A DNA stretch of 64,000 bases from Anaerovibrio lipolyticus (GTDB lineage: Bacteria; Bacillota; Negativicutes; Selenomonadales; Selenomonadaceae), in the NCBI RefSeq assembly GCF_021531495.1, contig NZ_JADYTY010000005.1, positions 28,952-92,951 on the forward strand, written 5' to 3'. Position numbers and translations under genes: made by a program. The notes below the pieces were generated by a model. That model had not been told where the DNA came from. It made no database searches and was given only the letters and a program-made list of their open reading frames with translations. Shown here piece by piece: positions 61,214 to 64,000 of the stretch; within the stretch, counting starts at the first letter, position 1, and each line of letters opens with the position of its first letter.

Positions 61214-62539
61214 TTATTTCAGCAGGTTCAGGAACCAGCTAGAGTTCTGATAGGACTGAGCCAGCATGGCCTGAGTGGTCTGCATCAAAATATTGTCAGA
61301 AGCCAGATTGGTTATTTCCTTGGCCATATCTGCGCCAATTAAGGTGGTCTGAGCTGCCGTAAGATTCTCCGACTCGGTATTCAGATTCTTGTAGGTATAT
61401 TCCAGGCGGCTGCTGACAGCACCTACAGTGGTGGACTGATCCAGCACCTTGCTAATGGCATTGTCTATAACAGCCAAAGCTGCCTGAGCATCCTCTGCGG
61501 TGGCTACACTAAGACAGGAACCATCACTGCCCTGCAAGCCTAGAGCACGAGCGGAAATATTCCCCAGCCCTACCTTGATGGACTGGTTGGCATCTGCACC
61601 TACCTGCAGGGTAAGAGCGTTGCCAGAGCGATTCTCTGCTGCCCCAATGGATTCATAGAAATTATTAAAGACATTGTTTACAGCCTTCCGCTCCTGACCA
61701 TCTGCTGTCTGAACAGAAATGGCAAAACCTGCAATCTCTCCTGCCTTACCGGCCTGAGCTGCCTTGACTGTAATGGCGTTTTTCCCATCTGGGGTATTCA
61801 AGGTCTTGCCACTGGCATCTGTGCCAATTTCCTTGGTACTGCCTATATTGGTATCAAAAATATCTCCAATACCAGCCTTCTGGCCAGCCTGATTGGCACT
61901 GACAAAAATATCTGCCAGAGTAGCATTGCCGGCCTTGAAACTATTGGTATAGGTCTTGCCATCCTTCACAAAGGAAACTGTAACTGTATCTGTGGCCTGA
62001 ATCTCCATACTGTCACCATGACGATAAGCCAAATCTGTCAGCTTGGTATCCCCGGCAGTATCTGCGCTGAAGGTCTTATTGGTATAAGCCTGGGTGGTCA
62101 TACTGCTCTGACCGCCATGACTGCCATCCATTAAGCTCATGCCGTTATATTCCACCAACGAATTATCTGTAATCTGGTCAATATACTGGTTAAACTCCTT
62201 CTGAATGCTGGCTCTGTCGCTGTCCTTGGCAGTGGAGTTGGCAGCGGCCAAAGCCCGCTCCCGCATAGTGGCCAGAATATCCAGAGTATTGCTCATAGCT
62301 CCATCAGCTACCTTTAGCATAGCAGAACCAGTCTGGGTATTGGCTGCTGCTTGGTCTAAGGCGCCGATACGAATCCCCATCTTAGTGCCAATGGCATAAA
62401 CGGAAGGGTTGTCTGCCGGACTATTTACCTTATTGCCTGTGGCAATGGCGGTCATATGCTTGTTAAAGGATTTATTCGCTCTATTCAGCTGATTCAGCAG
62501 GGCCAGCTGCTGAGGATAACCTCCTACTCTTGCTGCCAT
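61214..62539 (-). CDS. Flagellin
   Basis: 441 residues. The N-terminal D0/D1 block is NQLNRANKSFNKHMTAIATG then NKVNSPADNPSVYAIGTKM, the C-terminal block ends with DMAKEITNLASDNILMQTTQ and SWFLNLLK. The central 170 residues are variable Thr/Gly/Ala-rich. The NRA...SF variant of the usual LN-K-x-x-x-S start and the Ala-Arg-Val-Gly-Gly N-terminus are somewhat unusual. It is monocistronic, driven by a sigma-28 promoter, with its own terminator. No fliW or csrA is next to it. Confidence 0.94.
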   Translation of the reverse strand: MAARVGGYPQQLALLNQLNRANKSFNKHMTAIATGNKVNSPADNPSVYAIGTKMGIRIGALDQAAANTQTGSAMLKVADGAMSNTLDILATMRERALAAANSTAKDSDRASIQKEFNQYIDQITDNSLVEYNGMSLMDGSHGGQSSMTTQAYTNKTFSADTAGDTKLTDLAYRHGDSMEIQATDTVTVSFVKDGKTYTNSFKAGNATLADIFVSANQAGQKAGIGDIFDTNIGSTKEIGTDASGKTLNTPDGKNAITVKAAQAGKAGEIAGFAISVQTADGQERKAVNNVFNNFYESIGAAENRSGNALTLQVGADANQSIKVGLGNISARALGLQGSDGSCLSVATAEDAQAALAVIDNAISKVLDQSTTVGAVSSRLEYTYKNLNTESENLTAAQTTLIGADMAKEITNLASDNILMQTTQAMLAQSYQNSSWFLNLLK

Positions 62540-62656
62540 ATTAATTCCTCCTTGATTGTATAAACATCCCTGTTTTTATGGGGCAGCCTGCTTTTTCCTT
62601 AGGAGCAAATATTATGGCTTCCCCATGAATATTTCAATTTATAGTTCCTAACTATG

Positions 62657-62684
62657 TTATCGACAATATAAACTACAATCTTTA
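62657..62684 (-). promoter_or_regulatory. Sigma-28 promoter of flagellin
   Basis: Minus strand TAAA, 16-base spacer, GTCGATAA, against the consensus TAAA-N15-GCCGATAA. It lies 118 bases before the start codon. Confidence 0.75.
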
Positions 62685-62715
62685 TAGGCTTGGAAAATTT
62701 TTAGAGGGTTATAAT

Positions 62716-62744
62716 TTGTCCTAGCAGGACTTCAATGCTATAAT
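62716..62744 (+). promoter_or_regulatory. Promoter of the DUF2939-like gene
   Basis: TTGTCC, 17-base spacer, TATAAT, 31 bases before the ATG at 62776. Confidence 0.65.
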
Positions 62745-62775
62745 ATGAATATTGAAAAAAGAAGGGATGGACACA

Positions 62776-63867
62776 ATGGGTAAATTTGATTGGCAACAGC
62801 AACTGGAACAGCGTCGCCGACGGACTCGCTATGAGCGTATAGGAGTCCTATTTCTGTTGATATTTGTATTAGGTTTTGGTCTGTGGCGTTTTTTTTATGC
62901 TGATTCTCCGGAATACGCCTTGGAACAGCTGCATCAGGCTATCAAAAATCATGATGCTAAGGCGCTGCAGGAATATTGCAATCTAGAAGCTGTTAGCGGA
63001 CAGGCCTACGATGACCTCACCAGAGATATGTTTGCCCAAGATGACAATCTTTCCAATGATACCAAGGTGATGTTTGAGCAGTTCTACATCAAAATCAAGC
63101 CCCAGGTGGTAAGAGATACCATCCAGCTCCTTTTGGCCTATGCCGACAAGGGAAGCTGGCAGAATCCTTCTGATGACAATCTTCTCAAGGGACGACAGCT
63201 AGGTATGGATTATGAATATCTGATTGAGCGTTCTCAGATAAGAAATACCAGCATTGTAAAAATAGACAAAATTAATCGCAATAAGGATACTGCTTTGGCC
63301 AAGATACAGGTTAAGGATGATTATACCAACACCCTTTTTACTCTGAATCTCCTTATGAATAAGACTGAGGAGGGCTGGAAGGTAGTTCGGATTGTTAACT
63401 ATCGTGACTATCTGGATTTTGTTACCCCGATTCAGACCTCCGGCCTGCTGGCCTACAAGCGGGCGACTGAGGATATTATTGACAAGTATAATGATATTCT
63501 GGATACCCAGCAAACCAGATTCAATCAGCTGACTGCTACCTCTGATGGCCGTCTGTCCGCTAGTCAGCGCAGTAAGCTGTCTGATTATATCAAATCTGAT
63601 ATTATACCAGCTCTGGAAAAACGGCAACAAGAGCTGGATGCTATTCCACCTAGAGATGGTGCCCAGTATCTACAAGCTCTAAGAGCAGAGGAAACCAAGA
63701 CCTCTATTGCCCAGTGGCAGCATTTCCTAACAGGTATCCAGAATGACAATCTATCTGAGCTGAATACAGCCAATGCCTTTCATAAGAAAGCTCTGGATTT
63801 GCGGCACCGCATTGATGATGTTAGCAAAAATACAGCTATTACCAAAATGCCTCAAAGCATTCCTTAA
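62776..63867 (+). CDS. Membrane-anchored protein, DUF2939-like
   Basis: 363 residues. An Arg-rich start (EQRRRRTRYERIG), one transmembrane helix (about residues 24-40, VLFLLIFVLGFGLWRFFYA), then an exported region. SPEYALEQLHQAIKNHDAKAL is the DUF2939-type opening: a tandem of helix and Tyr/Asp residues found in other exported Firmicute proteins. The C-terminal 130 residues are helical. The ATG at 62776 has GAAGGGATGG five bases upstream, better than a TTG eight codons earlier. The function is unknown. Confidence 0.7.
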   Translation: MGKFDWQQQLEQRRRRTRYERIGVLFLLIFVLGFGLWRFFYADSPEYALEQLHQAIKNHDAKALQEYCNLEAVSGQAYDDLTRDMFAQDDNLSNDTKVMFEQFYIKIKPQVVRDTIQLLLAYADKGSWQNPSDDNLLKGRQLGMDYEYLIERSQIRNTSIVKIDKINRNKDTALAKIQVKDDYTNTLFTLNLLMNKTEEGWKVVRIVNYRDYLDFVTPIQTSGLLAYKRATEDIIDKYNDILDTQQTRFNQLTATSDGRLSASQRSKLSDYIKSDIIPALEKRQQELDAIPPRDGAQYLQALRAEETKTSIAQWQHFLTGIQNDNLSELNTANAFHKKALDLRHRIDDVSKNTAITKMPQSIP

Positions 63868-64000
63868 GCAGTTGATGATATAAATTCTGATTTGCCGAAT
63901 ACATCAATTATCTATACACTTCTCGTAGGCATGGCATATACCCTTACAGGCACGCTCGCGCTATATTGATGTGCAAAACTATCCCCTATTAATGGCGATA
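63868..64000. other. Right edge of window, no gene seen
   Basis: No open frame or clear signal in these 133 bases. Confidence 0.5.

Overview
The window looks like chromosome from a motile, anaerobic, diderm Firmicute of the class Negativicutes, most likely Selenomonadaceae (Selenomonas or Anaerovibrio-like). This is inferred from four things: a lysine/ornithine decarboxylase that resembles the Selenomonas ruminantium enzyme, the remains of a YadA-type outer-membrane adhesin in an otherwise Firmicute gene set, the comFC-yvyF-flgM-flgN-flgK order, and a class III (Firmicute) fructose-bisphosphatase. Almost every gene is on the minus strand.

Layout. 1-10 kb: late flagellar genes (flgL start, flgK, two FlgN-like chaperones, flgM, yvyF), comFC, recD2, an ABC-F ATPase and an LCP cell-wall ligase. 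10.2-11.7 kb: an Rpn-family remnant and an HD-GYP phosphodiesterase. 11.7-22.9 kb: an 11.2-kb insertion flanked by a perfect 17-bp direct repeat. It carries a decayed IS4-type transposase, a decayed trimeric autotransporter, and an apparently intact operon of HTH regulator, NurA-like nuclease, HerA-like translocase, GHKL ATPase and a radical SAM protein. 22.9-25.5 kb: a PHP phosphoesterase gene split cleanly by a TnpB-only IS605-type element. 25.5-35.7 kb: housekeeping genes (rsmA, rnmV, a tmk-like kinase, a PLP decarboxylase, a DegS-like kinase, ldc, a ygbA-like gene, rubrerythrin, ilvBH).

36-46.9 kb, between tRNA-Gly(CCC) and tRNA-Glu(CTC): a second accessory block. It holds a divergent FtsZ-like GTPase, a small GTPase, two dynamin-like GTPases, a small glycine-rich membrane protein, a SPASM radical SAM protein and a B12-type radical SAM protein in overlapping order, ending in a NERD-domain fragment. 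A dense cluster of eight DnaA boxes follows at 47.4 kb. 47.9-64 kb: ilvA, a PocR-type chemoreceptor, a PflX-like radical SAM protein, a DeoR regulator with an LtaS-like sulfatase, a CLC transporter, rpsF-rpsR, a sugar-phosphate operon (fbp, HAD, PMM/PGM), flagellin with a sigma-28 promoter, and a DUF2939-like protein.

The two strongest candidates for undescribed biology are the NurA-HerA-GHKL-radical SAM operon on the direct-repeat island, which has the look of a defence or DNA-processing system, and the tubulin/dynamin/radical SAM cluster between the tRNAs. No database search was possible, so all family assignments rest on motifs, length and gene order.
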